64,000 nt of DNA from Saprospiraceae bacterium (GTDB lineage: Bacteria; Bacteroidota; Bacteroidia; Chitinophagales; Saprospiraceae): positions 906,501 to 970,500 of the forward strand of contig JADJWV010000002.1 in the NCBI GenBank assembly GCA_016716185.1, in the 5' to 3' direction. The number at the start of each line of letters is the position of its first letter. Position 1 is the first letter of the stretch. Shown here one piece after another: positions 57,101-64,000 of the stretch. Made by a program: the position numbers and the translations under genes. The notes beneath the pieces are model-generated. The model was not told the DNA's origin, ran no database searches, and worked only from the letters and a program-made list of their open reading frames with translations.

Positions 57101-60100
57101 TCCTTACACAAAATGATATCCAATGGCCCGAGGATTCAGTACTTGTAGATAATTGCCGGGGATCCATTGATACTTCACTGATCGATAATGTTCCGAGACT
57201 TAAAAAAGATTATTGTGGTGAAGTGACTATCACTTTCACGGATCAGACCATTAGTCAGAACGATACCTGCAGGATTGTCCACAGGACATGGACAGTATTT
57301 AATACTTGTAGTGCCGCTCCGCAGCTGGAGAGATTTACATTCCTGCAAGTATTGAAAGTAACCAAACCAACTGGACCTCAAGTCGATTTTCCTGATGATA
57401 TCACTGTGACGGACTGTAAAAAAGTATTGTTACCGGATTCCTTAAACGGATTCCCGAAACTGAATTGTCCCTGTAATGTATTTAACCACACGTACCAGGA
57501 TTCTTTAGTGAATACAGAACCTAACACTTGTTATGTGATATACAGAAAGTGGACTTCGACTTATAACTGCCCACCGGAAGTGAGTGGGACATTCAGAGGT
57601 ACACAAAAAATTACGATCAGAATTAACCTGAACCCAGCCGATATCATGTGGCCTTCAGATACGGTCATCGTCGATAATTGCCCGGGGTCAGTTGACACGG
57701 CTTTGATCAATAACACTCCGAAACTAACAGCAGATTATTGCGGTTATGTCATCTTCAGATACACAGATCAGATATTGTCCACACAAGGGGACACTTGTCG
57801 TTGGATCCGAAGAACCTGGGTAGCTTCTAATGAATGTTCCGATCCTCCGAATAAGCAGGAATTTTCATTCGTACAAATTTTAAAAGTAACCAATCCTATC
57901 AAGCCCCGGGTTACTATTCCGCCAGATATTACAGTTACAGATTGTAAGCAATCCTTGAAGCCTGAAATGCTAAACGGATTACCAATGGCCCTTTGTGTTT
58001 GTGATAGCATAAGTTATGCGTACAAGGATGATACCATTTATACGAATCCGGAAATATGTTTTTTGATTGAACGGAATTGGGCGATTAGATTTATTTGTGA
58101 ACCTGATTACGATTCGACATTTTTCTATGTTCAACGGATCGTACTGGATGTTGATCTGGATCCAAATGACATCATCTGGCCACCGCCAACGTATACCTCA
58201 TTTACTTGTATACCGACGCTTGACCCTACAATTACCGGTCAGCCCACACTGACAGAGGACTATTGCGGACTTGTTTCTTTTACATTTTCAGATCAGTTTG
58301 GAACATCGGGTTTATGTAATGGAGTCTTTCGTACCTGGACTGCGATCAATGTGTGCAGTCAAAGTCAAAGATTCCAGTTTGTTCAGTTTATTGAGCTGAA
58401 AAATCAGGACCCTCCTTCGATTGTTTGTACTCCCGATATTACGATGAATGCAGATGCAAACACTTGTGGTAAAGTTTTGGTTTTGCCTAATCCAACGCAG
58501 ACAAACAATTGCAATACCGGAGTTACCTATTCAAACAATGCTCCTCCTGTATTCCCTGTAGGTATGACTTTAGTGATCTTCACTGCTCAGGATAGTTGTG
58601 GAAATACAGCTACCTGCACAACAAAAGTTACGATTATAGAAAATGTACCTCCGGAGATAACTTGCCCGGCTGATGCCACCATTTCGTGTGGAGACGATAC
58701 TCAGGATCTAACTCCTTACGGTACAGCAACTGCTACGGATAATTGTCCTGGCGTGGTCATTACCGAAACTGTAACACGAAATTTGAATATTTGCGATATC
58801 GGAACGATCACTCGTAAGTTTGTAGCAATCGATGCGTCGGGTAATCGCGATTCTTGCACCCAGACGATTACGGTTCAAAATCTGGATCCATTGGATGAGG
58901 CAGATATTATTTGGCCGCCATCTCCGGTTACTGTTGGTGAATGCGATCTGTTTGATCCGAACATCACCGGTATACCAGGATTTGATTCAAGTGGGATTTC
59001 CTGTTTAAGGGCAAACATTACCTATATCGATACGAATTTGTGCGAGATCAGGAATGATTGCGAATGGGAAAGAACCTGGACGGTGTACGATACCTGTTCA
59101 GACAGGACTTTTACTTTCATTCAGTTGATTATTATTGATGATCAAAACGCACCAAACATTCTTGGTGTAAACGATACAACGGTTTATGCCAATGATTCGA
59201 TGTGTAATAATTTCATTACCCTGGTGGCTTATGTAGATAATTGCGATTCGGCCAACATCACCATCATGAACGATTCGCAATTTGGTGTCAATAACGAGGA
59301 GGACGCATCCGGATTTTATCCGGTAGGTACAACAGTTGTGACTTTTACGGCTGTCGACGGATGTTGTAATGTAGCCATGAAAATGGTAACGATCACCGTA
59401 ATTGATACAGTTGCCCCTGAATTTACTTGTCGTAAAGTTGTCAAAAAAATTCAGGACGATGGATGCGCCGATTTTAATTCACAGGAGTTCATTTTGAAAG
59501 TCGATGACAACTGTACGGATTCTGCGTTCATCATGACCTCATTCAACCGGGATGATTTCGGCGACACGATTCGTACAATTTGTTGTGATTCGATTACAAA
59601 TTATGAATATACAACTGCGGTGAAAGTTTATTTTAAGGATGAGGCGGGTAACATCGACTCTTGCTGTACCTTGTTGCAGGCTGTGGATGAGGATACCATT
59701 TGTGGTCCGACACTTCTTTCACATATCAAAGGATTTGTGATGACCAGGAAGGATCTGAGCATGCCGGGTGTCGAAGTGATGTTGGATCATGGAAATGCAG
59801 GCATGGTTCATTCGGGTCTTGATGGATATTACAGGTTTTATAACATGCCGAATGGAGGTACATACAATTTGGCGGCCACTCACGATGTGAATCCAATGAA
59901 TGGTGTGAGTACTGCAGACATCATTCATATACAAAGGCATATTCTGGGAATCGCTCCGTTTGACGATCCATTGAAGTTTATTGCAGCCGATGTAAACAGC
60001 AACAAAAAAGTAACTACAGCAGATATTGTTGAAATAAGGAGGTTGATCCTGGGTAAGACAGACAGATTTACCTATAGTCCTTCGTGGAAGTTCCTTCTTG

Positions 60101-60945
60101 CGGACTATACCTTTAAAGACAAAGACGATCCTCTGAATGAAAATTATCCTGTAGATTTTGATATTCTAAAACTGAATAAAAACTTCTACGTAGATTTTAC
60201 AGGGGTTAAAATAGGAGATATCGATGATTCAAATGATCCTGGCCAGTTTAGTCCCGGGTTTACAAGCAGATCTGCAAATCCATTGCTTATCGTTACGAAC
60301 GATTTCGATCTAAAAGCAGGGGAAAGTTATGAGATAGAATTCCATATTCCTCAGGATGAAGATCTCGAAGGGATTCAGCTTGGACTTGAATTCGATAGAT
60401 ATTCGGCTGAACTTGTTGAGTGGACAGATGATCTCAATGGATTGATCACTGCTGAGAATTCCAATTTCATTTTACAGGAAAATAAGATGAGGTTTGTTTT
60501 CAACAGAATTCCGAATCAGGAAAAAGAAGCAAGGTTCAAACTTCGCTTAAAAGCTTTGCGAAACACGAAATTGTCTGAAATCCTGGATTTGGAGCGACAA
60601 ACATTCCATTCAGAAGCATACAAGTCAAACGGAGAAGCCTTGGGAGTCAGACTTGAATTCAAGGAGGTGAATTCAGAGTCCAATGGATTGAGCTTGTATC
60701 AGAATATACCGAATCCATTTAGTGAAAGTACCATCATTCCATTTAGTTCAGATGAGAATTCAACGATCCAGTTGAGAGTACTGGATGTTAATGGACAGAT
60801 TGTATATGAAAGGAAGGGATATTTTACGAAAGGATATCACGAAATAAATGTTAACAAATCGCAATTGGCTAAGAGCGGTATTTACTATTACCAGTTGCGA
60901 TCCAATAAGAGTTACGTATATCGAAGGATGATTTTAATCGACTAA
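48112..60945 (+). CDS. Giant T9SS-sorted modular adhesin-like protein (about 4277 aa)
   Basis: Start taken at ATG 48112, giving a signal peptide ending near DVSGQ; an in-frame TTG lies 12 bases upstream. Order: SdrD B-like domain (about 45-120, VFVDLNQNGLKDPGE), a beta-propeller-like region, a second SdrD B-like domain (about 563, VWMDENENGIQDPGE), and six DUF11-like repeats starting DLAL (about 727-1698). A PKD-like part and HYR-like Cys-rich modules follow, then four repeats with PPDITV-DC (about 2746-3430) and more HYR. A dockerin-like segment (about 3872-4000), a cohesin-like beta domain and a T9SS sorting domain end the protein. The calcium-rich linkers suggest a stiff extracellular fibre. 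No catalytic motif is seen. Confidence 0.88.
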   Translation: MRKLRLTHTLEFSLVSKFHPGFLNFIFIFICLAWLIPVQDVSGQCILIDHQISGKVFVDLNQNGLKDPGESGVSGAILKSFSNNNQLLASTQSDANGQFNLTQLSNGANFRIEMLTPSGYYYSKMGSQGSQDVRFIQSPACDVNFGVFPVNPDCAPSLAQLYTTCFVRSDGDPASPTLVGMPFQFNLNSSPYKLAMQNQTGSVWGLAWSKAQQKLYSSAFIKYGAALGSGGTGGIYVTDPSNGQTQLFLNLNNQNVNCGTVSHDNPLSCLYSDAVGKAGLGDMDISDDDRLLFVANLYNNSLVIIPVESPTAEHIMEIKVPDPGCSNGNYVIGAVEYHKGRIYIGVTCTAETSNDKNDFAFHIYEFNLISKSFNILFSTTFAREFWLSNPGSQRPVSQWLTNLTVVNDDYMIMGIADRTGHTYCDPIYPLTGEYGDILMLWKNGNTWQLEHKGVAGSRTGNGINHYEGPGGGEFFGDDYWIVGPGLHPEVSFGSVLVLPGTEEVVSACYDPVYESFSGGFHKYSTLNGKKSAAIQLYNKQSSAYGKSAGLGDLAIGCPRMPIEIGNYVWMDENENGIQDPGEKPVKGLELILVDKNCEIVGTTTTDNYGYYVFNSGNVDTNQDGIADGLKSFEDYYLVISDSRFLVNASHLIIGSDTVKLSENKSDYNLTLVNSDANLWAGSICHVYDKLPYIYIHTGGSGQNDYSFDIGFVPEKSTIPPPPDEKIYDLALIKKVSGSKTVKNGELVTFQLIVTNQGNQKVAQFELTDYIESYFSFEPALNPGWNYSNSKAKYLVTSNIDPQKEFAAEITLRIQSALNPQEVINAAEISGMWDVNGAVLADEDSTPDDIQGNDKGGIPNSITDNIINNNTIDEDDHDAESLPVADLALRNVALVSEPVKKGEVVTFRMEIFNQGNITAGSIDVVNYISSAYQFDPLLNPGWNLIGGKAYRTLNVNLLSGQSTSVDIHLKLVQSDFSQLINRAEIQGARDPGGVALIDYDSTPDNDPLNDTGGVLDTETDDMITDAGTLDEDDADPAVVSVHDLALILTTSQTTPIKKNQDVTFQITVCNQGSVTVSEHSVVFYAPLGISISPADNNSWFLMGGLLRRNINSLIAPGECMTHDLVMKVKSDASPDELLAIAEITGALDLFGNDLSSRDWDSASDMNPSNDAGGVVGTLTDNIFNGDGIGDEDDADPAQLLLMDLALIKLYDNGTSLRYKGSAQFSIIIYNQGNVPVSQIEITDHIPEGFALSQFSKNQGWTVSGDAAIYLLKQNLLPHSNTTISVQLDHVSDFDANNLFNIAEISAVWNQLAENISPYDFDSTPDKDETNDPGGVPNSSTDNVTDMDELVDEDDADPAGIPVFDLALTKKLIESKIAYRKGDTIEYVIEVINQGNVIATHIEIIDYVDPDYVPVDDLNPGWSPLFDGKMSYHFDVTLLPGESVSKSLFLSFANLNKGELIPNYAEITSAFDNVGNQGEDYDSTPDGISDNDKGGVPGSAEDNMISDHGEMDEDDHDGADSNPVNFDLALIKDSDQLIVSRNQIVDFNIRIYNQGLMAAKEIEIVDYIPEGLLLEDPGWRIGSSASGITKAYYLLTEHNGGLPAGGLQSGDSVFVKIKLRVDPAQSAGILVNRAEINRAVNSGKIIDDDSNPDDDPHNDPGGLVFNDSDGSSANPDPLSSPDDEDDADPAGIIIVDIERTVACFCLDNAYNGNDGQFYDELTFRSVSGDTWFIYEVDGFYHELSMDPPNIPLPFITGPLGYVLDENNLGDGTSIYTIRGVHVEGIGYSFILSNQYGVKLNTGIHKCNYDELKLLKSQNNVCSGQTVRYEVEDLPNASYEWTLLSGGTIVSNPFDNVVDVEWTGVIGSTHTLKVDVTLNNSCYSPLLIPVTIGATAGPVSCIGSVQVSLSVNCEVQVQSQMLLLGGPYDYNSYAVMIFNKDGSLVPNNILNHNHLGKTLIAKVINVCNGNSCWSNILVEDKIKPNITCINDTIDCTLMKSYLKPFIVDNCDTDPQRILVDEIIENTPCNDLYSKIVTRTYRAKDASGNYSADCKMNIFLKRIQLDSILFPDSLIVPKGNALLCGQFAADAHGRPLPSVTGIPTYRGLPAWPNEDGKYCDYIVNYEDLELHNGNGCTRKFRRNWKFTLWYCNSFEQRSYVQLIEIIDDQPPVLECPYNITATTDAYKCEARVWIPMPKAFDSCGSVLRVDLDFPGVLIKDFTAQYVTLPKGFHKLTFYAYDLCYNVDACTFFVDVVDNTPPVAVCDRETVVTLDRFGEVWVPAEVFDDGSYDDCHIKDFQVRRMNMQLDCSPGDTLYRDSIHFCCQDLGQEVMVMFKVTDHDGNENTCMVRVEVQDKTIPHIYCPHDVTISCHDHFDLNDLSQFGSPRVSDNCNTTFDEQVFPNIDQCREGYIDRVFTAGNGVGIDVCTQRIWIINPDPFRESDITWPKDYETSGCATDGLLPETLPSEYGYPEIKEDICDLVGISFQDHTFRFINGSDACYKIIRKWKVVNWCRLYDPTGKELIYTHEQILKIHNFEEPTITSGCKDTLFAIIDTSCAGGQAYLVATAEDDCTPDQELVWEYHIDLNKDGIEDYSDLGVGPTITASGFYPLGKHSIKYVFEDRCGNKSVCTVNFEILNCKPPTAYCKVGLSTSLVPMDVNGNGSVDDEFVVIWAKDFDHGSYHPCGYPLTYSFGTDTTVKSVKYDCDSLGRRTVTLCVTASNGKQDCCNTFIDVQDNNNVSFCGCVRFPPNVTITDCSQDTDPVVIDSRPSIGDCTGCVHTGTSYKDSFGLQVPNTCLVVYRTWKVTFDCPNEPGRTFDRTQEIIVTTDLKETDIVWPLDSVIVDNCRGSIDTVDVGEVPRFCVHNGNVMVMYTDREIRREIDCIFYERIWRVFSKCVPSQSYSFRQVLKVIEGAGIRYILPPDITVNDCRASFDPGNLNGVPKTNCPCDQFMHTFRDSIVQNEPNTCYVIYRKWTSVFNCPPDVSGTFNGTQKITVRVILTQNDIQWPEDSVLVDNCRGSIDTSLIDNVPRLKKDYCGEVTITFTDQTISQNDTCRIVHRTWTVFNTCSAAPQLERFTFLQVLKVTKPTGPQVDFPDDITVTDCKKVLLPDSLNGFPKLNCPCNVFNHTYQDSLVNTEPNTCYVIYRKWTSTYNCPPEVSGTFRGTQKITIRINLNPADIMWPSDTVIVDNCPGSVDTALINNTPKLTADYCGYVIFRYTDQILSTQGDTCRWIRRTWVASNECSDPPNKQEFSFVQILKVTNPIKPRVTIPPDITVTDCKQSLKPEMLNGLPMALCVCDSISYAYKDDTIYTNPEICFLIERNWAIRFICEPDYDSTFFYVQRIVLDVDLDPNDIIWPPPTYTSFTCIPTLDPTITGQPTLTEDYCGLVSFTFSDQFGTSGLCNGVFRTWTAINVCSQSQRFQFVQFIELKNQDPPSIVCTPDITMNADANTCGKVLVLPNPTQTNNCNTGVTYSNNAPPVFPVGMTLVIFTAQDSCGNTATCTTKVTIIENVPPEITCPADATISCGDDTQDLTPYGTATATDNCPGVVITETVTRNLNICDIGTITRKFVAIDASGNRDSCTQTITVQNLDPLDEADIIWPPSPVTVGECDLFDPNITGIPGFDSSGISCLRANITYIDTNLCEIRNDCEWERTWTVYDTCSDRTFTFIQLIIIDDQNAPNILGVNDTTVYANDSMCNNFITLVAYVDNCDSANITIMNDSQFGVNNEEDASGFYPVGTTVVTFTAVDGCCNVAMKMVTITVIDTVAPEFTCRKVVKKIQDDGCADFNSQEFILKVDDNCTDSAFIMTSFNRDDFGDTIRTICCDSITNYEYTTAVKVYFKDEAGNIDSCCTLLQAVDEDTICGPTLLSHIKGFVMTRKDLSMPGVEVMLDHGNAGMVHSGLDGYYRFYNMPNGGTYNLAATHDVNPMNGVSTADIIHIQRHILGIAPFDDPLKFIAADVNSNKKVTTADIVEIRRLILGKTDRFTYSPSWKFLLADYTFKDKDDPLNENYPVDFDILKLNKNFYVDFTGVKIGDIDDSNDPGQFSPGFTSRSANPLLIVTNDFDLKAGESYEIEFHIPQDEDLEGIQLGLEFDRYSAELVEWTDDLNGLITAENSNFILQENKMRFVFNRIPNQEKEARFKLRLKALRNTKLSEILDLERQTFHSEAYKSNGEALGVRLEFKEVNSESNGLSLYQNIPNPFSESTIIPFSSDENSTIQLRVLDVNGQIVYERKGYFTKGYHEINVNKSQLAKSGIYYYQLRSNKSYVYRRMILID
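50292..53207 (+). repeat. Six tandem DUF11-like coding repeats with acidic linkers
   Basis: Each unit of about 155 codons starts DLAL, contains a NQGN segment and ends in an Asp-rich linker of the type STPD, NDxGG and DEDDADPA. The linkers look like calcium-binding loops. Sequence identity between units is moderate, so the duplication is old. Confidence 0.8.
56347..58410 (+). repeat. Four ~170-codon Cys-rich coding repeats
   Basis: Units begin with TITDC or ITVxDC motifs near 56360, 56876, 57397 and 57930, followed by YRKW or an equivalent, and a VDNCxGSxDT segment that recurs about 90 codons later. The second and third units are the closest pair (both with PNTCYVIYRKWTS). Period is about 520 bases. 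Confidence 0.75.
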
Positions 60946-60986
60946 GGTCCAAAGATATAGTGTGTAGTAATCGGTTTCGTTTTACA

Positions 60987-61016
60987 CAGCTCCTGGGAAA
61001 CCGGGAGCTGTTTTTT
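60987..61016 (+). terminator. Strong intrinsic terminator after the giant gene
   Basis: CAGCTCCTGG pairs with CCGGGAGCTG (one G-T wobble) around a GAAA tetraloop and is followed by six T residues. It starts 42 bases after the stop codon. Confidence 0.9.
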
Positions 61017-61059
61017 AAAAAAATATTAAAAAAAATTATAATATGTAAATTACAATATT

Positions 61060-61067
61060 TACTTTTG
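61060..61067 (+). promoter_or_regulatory. -7 promoter box of the third giant gene
   Basis: TACTTTTG matches TAnnTTTG and lies 73 bases before the ATG at 61141, downstream of the terminator, so the third paralogue appears to have its own promoter. The -33 element is not clear. Confidence 0.5.
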
Positions 61068-61140
61068 CCCCAGCACATCCGCCCAAAGCTCTTTTAGTTT
61101 CCGATCAGAATTTAGCGAAAGTTCATCTTAAAATAAGAAA

Positions 61141-64000
61141 TATGAAACTACGTGCTTCGCTAAGTCTCTCCTATTTGTTCTTTACTTTTTTTCCGATTTT
61201 CCTAACGGAGGTTCGGGCTCAAGGATTTTGTAATCTTGATACGAATCCACCGGTCATTTCTAATTGTCCACAGGATTTTACGATTAATATTGGAAATTTT
61301 AATTGTACAGTTGGAGTTGGGTTTCCACAGCCATCCCAGTTAGCTGATGATGATTGCGGACTTGTCAATGGTTTTGGTGCTGCATCTTTTTTTACCTACC
61401 ACAATGAAGTTAACGCTGGATTTGGAGATGATGGCCAATTCATCCAACATGGATTAGATTCTGTTACGATCGTTGGAACGACAAATGGAAATGCTGGCGT
61501 AAACAATCGTTTTAATGTTTGTTTCTATGCAAGTTGTAACGGCACGATGTCATTCAACTGGAGAGCACGTATGAATAATGGCGATGGATTTGCAGGTGAT
61601 CGCGTGAGATTGATGATTGACCATCAAGGACATGGTGTGGCAATAAATACTGTATTTACTACAGGAAATGGGAGTACTGCCAATGGAGCAGTTATTGCTC
61701 AACAAGTACTAGCCGGTGACAGAGTTTGTTTTGAAGTGCAGTCGGATAATCAAGGTGGTGTTGATAGTTTAACATTGTACGATTTAGTTTTCGTTCCAAT
61801 TGCAATTCCGGTTCATCAGACAAAAGGGCCGAAAAACGGGGAGTTATTTATACCTGGTACACATCTAATTGAATTTACAGCAGTGGACTGTGCGGGAAAT
61901 TCTTCCGTTTGTCAATATAATATTACAGTCCAGCAGGAGCCCGGCAAAGATTTATTTGACTATTGTCCGTCAAATACTACAGTTACATTGGATTATCCAA
62001 CCGATTGTGATACCATTGTAAATTGGTTGACGCCCATAACATCAGATCCTTGCAACATGATCGTTGGGTTTAACAGGGAAATGGATCCCCGGATCATAGG
62101 TCCTATATTAGAAGAATTTGCGGCACCGGGAATGGGTGATGGAATCATTGGTTCAGATGGTATTATGTGGCTGGATTCCGATGAAGATTCATTGATGCTC
62201 GTTGGTATTAACAATGGAACTCCAGGTAATGATCGCGACGACACATCTTCCATTAAGGCATGTGTACAGCCTATTTGCGCGGGTTTGGTGGAGTTTGACT
62301 GGTCTGCAAGCATTGAAGCTATTATCGGTGGATTCAGAAGTGATGAAGCCGGAATTATTTTTAACGGAAAGGATAGCATTCTATCAGTACCTCCTTCAGG
62401 TTATTACGCATCCGGTTCAGTGTCACTTCAATTAGACGGTATCAATCCTTTGTGTTTTTATGTGCGTTCCACGAATATGAATTATGAGGATACGTTAATC
62501 ATAAGCAACTTTAAATTTACCCATCAGGATCCGATACTCACTCAAATCAGTGGGGTAGATATCAATACGCCAATTGGTCCCGGAATATACGATTTTGAAT
62601 TTGAAGCTGAGGATTGTTATGGTAATTTAGACACCTGTGCATTTCAGGTTACTGTTATTGGCAGCGGCCCTATGCCATGTAAAAACATTAATTTATCACT
62701 CGACGAAAACTGTTTGGCAACCGTAACTCCCGATATGTTAGTGACCGGTGTTTGTACAGGTACTATGGTTATCGAACTGAGTCATTACGGCAATCCCGTA
62801 GACAATCCACTAACTCAGGATTGGTTGTGGAAGCACATCACGGCAAAAGTGACAGATACACTAACTGGCAACAGTTGCTGGAGCGACATTGTTGTCGAAG
62901 ATAAACTGGCACCGGTCATCGTTTGTCGTGCAGACACAGTTGACTGCAATTTGGTGGAAAAAGAATTTCCATTGCAATATGACGGATTTGATTGTAGCTC
63001 TTATACAGTTACAACGGTTAATGAAACCTTTGAGCATTTTAATTGTGATTCCAATTTCCTGAAAGCCATTTACCGGGATATTCAGATAAAAGATGAACGT
63101 GGGGAGGTTGATTATTGTACCGATACCATTTATGTAAAGAGGATAAAAGCAGAAGATGTCGTGTTGCCTACTCTTGACTTTTTTAATTTTACTTGTGAAA
63201 CAAAATTCTTAAAAGATGAGAATGGCAACCCAAGTCCATTAGTGACAAGAGTACCATACATAGTTCAGAGCGATGGTACGAAGGAAAATATTTGGCCATT
63301 GAATGAATTATTGGATTGCCATTTGTTCATTAGTTATGAAGATACGGACTTAGGTGAGATCAATTGTGTGCGCAAGATCATGCGTACATGGACGGTAAGA
63401 GAATGGTGGTGTCACACAGAAATAACCAGGCAATCTAATCAGTTGATCATCATCAAGGATCCTAATGGCCCGGAAATCACACACATGCCTTATGGCTTTA
63501 CAGCGACCACAGGACCACGCAGTTGTTATGCCAGGGTATTGTTGCCGCCGATTGAAGCAGAAGATGCATGTCACAACGATTTACGAATAGATATTGCATA
63601 TCCCGGTGGAATTTTAATTGATCAAAATGGGGGTTGGGTAGATCTGCCAGCAGGAAAAGATACGATCTGGTATCGCGTTTATGATGCATGTTACAATCTT
63701 ACTGAGGTTTATATTATCATCGATGTATTAGACGAAACGGAACCCGTCGCTGTGTGCGATAGAAATACAGTAGTTGCGATAAACAGATTGGGCCAAACCT
63801 GGGCACCTGCCGAAGTATTTGACGATGGAAGTTTTGATGAATGTGCCGTTCATCATTTTGAAGTGCGTAGAATGCAGGACGATTATTGCAATACAAGAGG
63901 TGAAGATGACTGGGGACCGGAAGTTGGATTTTGTTGTGAAGATGTCGGGAATACAGTGATGGTAGGATTAAAAGTCATCGACCACAGTGGCAACGAAGCC
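61141..64000 (+). CDS. Third HYR-like giant secreted protein, 5' part
   Basis: An open frame runs from ATG 61141 to the window edge, at least 953 residues. The signal peptide ends at about residue 27 (LTEVRAQ). Modules shared with the two upstream paralogues appear: GNSCWSDIVVEDK, DTVDCNLVEK, and CDRNTVVAINRLGQ with FDDGSFDEC and FCCEDVG. The N-terminal part differs, with two lectin- or jelly-roll-like stretches containing NGTPGNDRDDTS and FSVSLQLDGI-type strands. Since the C-terminus is outside, the dockerin and sorting domain are expected, not seen. It is separated from the previous gene by a strong terminator and has its own promoter box. Confidence 0.85.

Noticed and set aside
48112..60945. 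Repeat-caused assembly error making an artificially long gene
   Set aside because: Repeats within the gene are well diverged and the frame stays open over 12.8 kb with ordered domains and a proper sorting signal at the end, so a genuine giant gene is more likely.

Overview
The window reads as a chromosomal segment of a Bacteroidota bacterium, most likely Saprospiria-like. The evidence is AT-rich DNA, TAnnTTTG-type promoter boxes, several secreted proteins ending in type IX secretion (T9SS) sorting domains, and very large Cys-rich HYR-like adhesin-type proteins. The taxonomic assignment is inference; no rRNA is present.

Left third (1 to about 19143): the right-hand part of an integrated mobilizable or conjugative element. 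In order it carries a truncated replication-type HTH gene, a large serine recombinase with a small upstream ORF, a T4SS-type ATPase, and a two-gene T9SS cargo operon (a zinc metalloprotease with a beta-helix region, plus a second sorted protein). RadC-like and ArdC-like genes follow, then an intergenic region with a candidate small RNA. A tightly overlapping mobilization operon comes next: coiled-coil membrane protein, lipoprotein, 52-aa membrane peptide, VirD4/TraG coupling protein, MobC-like protein and relaxase. After it lie an oriT-like inverted repeat, a two-gene cargo cassette (PD-(D/E)XK-like plus FRG-domain protein) and a tyrosine integrase. The element ends in a 3' fragment of a tRNA-Leu(UAA) gene. 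No VirB4 or other T4SS channel gene is visible, so this is either an IME or the rest of an ICE lies to the left.

Junction (19146-22526): four tandem units of about 460 bp, each carrying a four-helix-bundle (23S-IVP-like) gene. The fourth is broken and fused to a decayed 3' fragment of a T4SS ATPase like the one at 2318-3520. A complete IS5-family element with an 18-bp perfect terminal inverted repeat follows.

Middle (22580-35878): an AAA_14/DUF4143 ATPase, a secreted protein, a GH106-like hydrolase, a pentapeptide-repeat membrane protein, a lipoprotein, a toxin-antitoxin pair with a dead toxin, GH28, an MFS sugar porter, a decayed RhuM-Fic gene and a repeat-rich T9SS protein. GH106-like, GH28 and the porter together suggest use of rhamnogalacturonan-type pectin sugars.

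Housekeeping block (36031-43560): mnmA, a lipoprotein gene, rimM, a GT2-HAD fusion (glucosyl-3-phosphoglycerate synthase/phosphatase-like) with a cation:proton antiporter, and divergent nupC and udk for nucleoside uptake and phosphorylation. Two small repeat relics lie at 41208-41519.

Right third (43793-64000): three consecutive paralogous giant secreted proteins of 1335 aa, about 4277 aa and more than 953 aa (running off the window). They share HYR-like modules; the two complete ones end in a dockerin-like segment and a T9SS sorting domain. Each junction has a strong intrinsic terminator and the second gene has a structured leader, so the genes appear to be separately transcribed.
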